The position numbers and the translations under genes were made by a program. A stretch of 64,000 nt of DNA from an uncultured Christensenellaceae bacterium (GTDB lineage Bacteria; Bacillota_A; Clostridia; Christensenellales; UBA3700). The stretch lies in assembly GCA_944381335.1 (NCBI GenBank), contig CALWKT010000039.1, forward strand, positions 1 to 64,000, in the 5' to 3' direction. The first letter of the stretch is position 1. Every line of letters starts with the position of its first letter. Below, in pieces: positions 62,345-64,000 of this stretch. The notes beneath the pieces were generated by a model. The model searched no databases and was not told where the DNA came from. It saw only the letters and a program-made list of their open reading frames with translations.

Positions 62345-62914
62345 ATGACGGCGGAAAGCAAGAAGAAAATCATTCAGGCGGTTATGATAACCGTTGCGGC
62401 AGGTCTCAATGTCTGGGGACTGCTGACCCTCGCCCAGACTACGGGTGCAGACGTCGGACTGACTTATATCAGCAATATACCCAACCTGATCGCGCGGTAC
62501 GTTATCGTCGTGGTGACAATGGCGGCGGGCATAATGCTGATGAGCGCGGCGGCAGGCACCTTTAAAGGAAAGGTCAAGAACGTGTTCTCTATCGCAGTCT
62601 GCGTTTACAGCACGATATTGACAATACCCCTCTTCCTCGCGTTTATACTGTGCATACCGATAGCGGCGGGCGCGACCTTCCCAGAATTTATCGACGCAAT
62701 GGTACGCGACATCTGCTACTCTTTCCAGGATATCTTCGGCAAGGGCTGGCTGCAATATCTGATATACGTCCTCGGCACGATAATGGGCGCGATATTCCTC
62801 GCCGTACCCATCCTTTCCACATACTTCACGGTCAAGGACATCGACCTGATCGCGCTTATAAAATCTAAAGCGGGCAAGAAAAAAGAAAGCGGGGACTCTT
62901 CGTCTGAAGACTGA
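62345..62914 (+). CDS. Four-helix membrane protein of unknown function
   Basis: A 189-residue protein with about four membrane helices (about 10-30, 48-73, 80-103, 137-160) and a charged C-terminal tail. Not recognised. The ribosome site is weak (no clear GGAGG before the ATG at 62345), so expression may be low. It has a terminator downstream and stands alone. Confidence 0.6.
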   Translation: MTAESKKKIIQAVMITVAAGLNVWGLLTLAQTTGADVGLTYISNIPNLIARYVIVVVTMAAGIMLMSAAAGTFKGKVKNVFSIAVCVYSTILTIPLFLAFILCIPIAAGATFPEFIDAMVRDICYSFQDIFGKGWLQYLIYVLGTIMGAIFLAVPILSTYFTVKDIDLIALIKSKAGKKKESGDSSSED

Positions 62915-62942
62915 TTTTTCCGCATTGAACGTTGAACTTCCG

Positions 62943-62975
62943 AACGCGCCTTCCAGGGCGCGTTTTTCGTTTTCG
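62943..62975 (+). terminator. Terminator of the membrane protein gene
   Basis: An 8-bp AACGCGCC/GGCGCGTT stem (62943-62950 with 62957-62964) followed by TTTCGTTTTC. Confidence 0.85.
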
Positions 62976-63186
62976 GAAAACCGCCGCAGTTGCCGCATGC
63001 GACCGGTGCGCCGCAGATCGCACGGCGTCGCCCCGTATTCTCTCCTCTGAACGGAAAAGCCGCATCCGTCGCAAAAACGTAAAACGTGTTTTAAACTCTC
63101 TTGACTATATCACCTCAGATAATTTATCATAAAATTATCGGAAAAAGTTGTCAAAATCTTGTTCAACTTTGTTATATAGGTGAAGA

Positions 63187-63720
63187 ATGTCAGACAAAGC
63201 ACTGGAAAAAGCGGCGGCAAAGCTGAAAAACGGCGACAGCCGCGCCTTTAGTTACATATACGACCGCACTTATAAGATCGTGTTTTTCGTCGCTTACAGA
63301 ATACTGGGCGACAGGCACGCCGCGGAAGACGTGGTCCAGGACACGTATATGAAAGCAGCGACCAATATAAACGCGTACAACAGCGACAACTTCACTGCAT
63401 GGATCACCACGATCGCGAAAAACAACGCGCTGAACGAATACAACAGGGCCAAAAGACAGACGTCGACAGACTTTTCCGCACAGGCGGATTACCGCGAAGG
63501 CAGCTTCTCAATGCCGGACGAAGACAGTTTCGGGCTGATATCCGCGGCAAAAAGACTGCTTGACGAAACGGATTACAAAATTGTGATAATGTGCGCTGTC
63601 GCCGGTTATAAGCGGCGGGAAGCGGCAAAAGCGCTTGATATGCCGATATCAACGGTGTCTTACAGACTGAAACAATCGCTGGAATTGCTCGCAGGATACG
63701 TCAATGGAGGGTCGAAATGA
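63187..63720 (+). CDS. ECF-type RNA polymerase sigma factor
   Basis: A 177-residue sigma-70 family protein with region 2 (about 15-80; DRHAAEDVVQDTYMKA) and region 4 (about 118-172; GYKRREAAKALDMPISTVSYRLKQSL, a clear helix-turn-helix). There is no region 3, so it is of the ECF type. The next gene starts inside its stop codon (ATGA overlap) and resembles an RsgI-type anti-sigma factor, the usual pairing in Clostridia. It probably responds to a cell-surface or polysaccharide signal. Confidence 0.92.
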   Translation: MSDKALEKAAAKLKNGDSRAFSYIYDRTYKIVFFVAYRILGDRHAAEDVVQDTYMKAATNINAYNSDNFTAWITTIAKNNALNEYNRAKRQTSTDFSAQADYREGSFSMPDEDSFGLISAAKRLLDETDYKIVIMCAVAGYKRREAAKALDMPISTVSYRLKQSLELLAGYVNGGSK

Positions 63721-64000
63721 ACAAAATATCTAAAGAAATAAAAAAAGACGCAGAAAGACTTCTCCCCGACGAACGTCTCAAACAGGATATCACGAACAGA
63801 CTCTTCCCTTCAGAAAAGCCGGCGCGCGCGACGTCCCGCAGGAGGTACGCCTTCGCGTTTTCAGCAGTCGCATGCGTACTCGTCATTGCGATCGCGCTCA
63901 CGCTCGCGTTCACTCTGCCGACCGGCGATACCCCTGCCCCGCCGATAACCGCAGGCAACGTTTCGGACACCCTCGTCCTGATCGATATCAACCCGTCTTT
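63717..64000 (+). CDS. RsgI-like anti-sigma factor (cut by window edge)
   Basis: The first ~94 residues only. A basic N-terminal cytosolic segment (about 1-43) is followed by one membrane helix (about 47-66) and the beginning of an outside domain with VLIDINPS, which is typical of the RsgI conserved periplasm-side module. The C-terminal sensor is beyond the window. The ATG overlaps the sigma gene's TGA by four bases, so synthesis is coupled at near equal amount. Confidence 0.8.
   Translation, partial: MNKISKEIKKDAERLLPDERLKQDITNRLFPSEKPARATSRRRYAFAFSAVACVLVIAIALTLAFTLPTGDTPAPPITAGNVSDTLVLIDINPS

Overview
The window looks like a chromosomal piece of a strictly anaerobic, low-to-mid GC Gram-positive bacterium of the class Clostridia, probably a gut-type lineage. 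The basis is the gene set: rex, a DnaD/DnaI-type helicase loader pair, the holB-ricT (yaaT) neighbourhood, a PyrK-dependent dihydroorotate dehydrogenase, a trimeric NAD/ferredoxin [FeFe] hydrogenase, strong A/G-rich Shine-Dalgarno sites and very regular sigma-A promoters. The species assignment is inference; no rRNA gene is present.

Layout. (1) 0.4-11.7 kb, minus strand: a long pyrimidine/purine gene string, pyrB-pyrC-pyrF-pyrK-pyrD-pyrE, then a purine nucleoside phosphorylase, an MTA/SAH-type deaminase, a membrane-anchored DUF4352-like protein, an ABC-F ATPase, an Lrp/AsnC regulator and a class I aminotransferase. (2) 11.8-18.9 kb, minus strand: a two-cluster ferredoxin with its own promoter and terminator, and a housekeeping operon rex-greA-lysS-(Orn/Lys/Arg decarboxylase-like)-tmk-holB-ricT, preceded by a long, apparently folded 5' leader. 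(3) 19-24.3 kb: an ABC exporter with a lipoprotein, and the plus-strand dnaD-dnaI pair. (4) 24.4-40.2 kb: mixed accessory content: a BspA-like LRR protein, tRNA-Glu, an unexplained structured non-coding element, a TerB-like protein, a GH43-like/old-yellow-enzyme pair, a 1884-residue DUF4011-type helicase-nuclease, a beta-helix-like lipoprotein, and a TIR-Sel1 protein in an operon with a CodA-type deaminase. (5) 40.4-53.8 kb, minus strand from one clear promoter: a capsule/teichoic-acid-like glycan cluster with AT-rich inner genes. (6) 54-55.7 kb: a small divergent locus controlled by a tandem-HTH repressor, and tRNA-Thr. (7) 56-60.3 kb: the HydC-HydB-HydA hydrogenase operon with a Rex-like site in its promoter. 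(8) 60.4-64 kb: a frameshifted carbohydrate-binding-domain lipoprotein, a membrane protein, and an ECF sigma factor with an RsgI-like partner cut by the window edge.

How parts may work together. Rex (NADH sensor, 18.0-18.6 kb) is a plausible regulator of the hydrogenase operon at 56 kb. The glycan cluster carries two separate CDP-alcohol branches: TagD plus a CDP-glycerol glycerophosphotransferase, and an unusual one-chain fusion of an IspD/TarI-like cytidylyltransferase with an APH(6)-like small-molecule kinase, placed directly beside a LicD phosphotransferase. Read together, the fusion and LicD look like a complete kinase, nucleotidyl activation and phospho-transfer route for decorating the polymer with an unidentified alcohol. 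I consider this the most interesting protein-level candidate. The best non-coding candidates are the rex leader and the element at 26361-26461.
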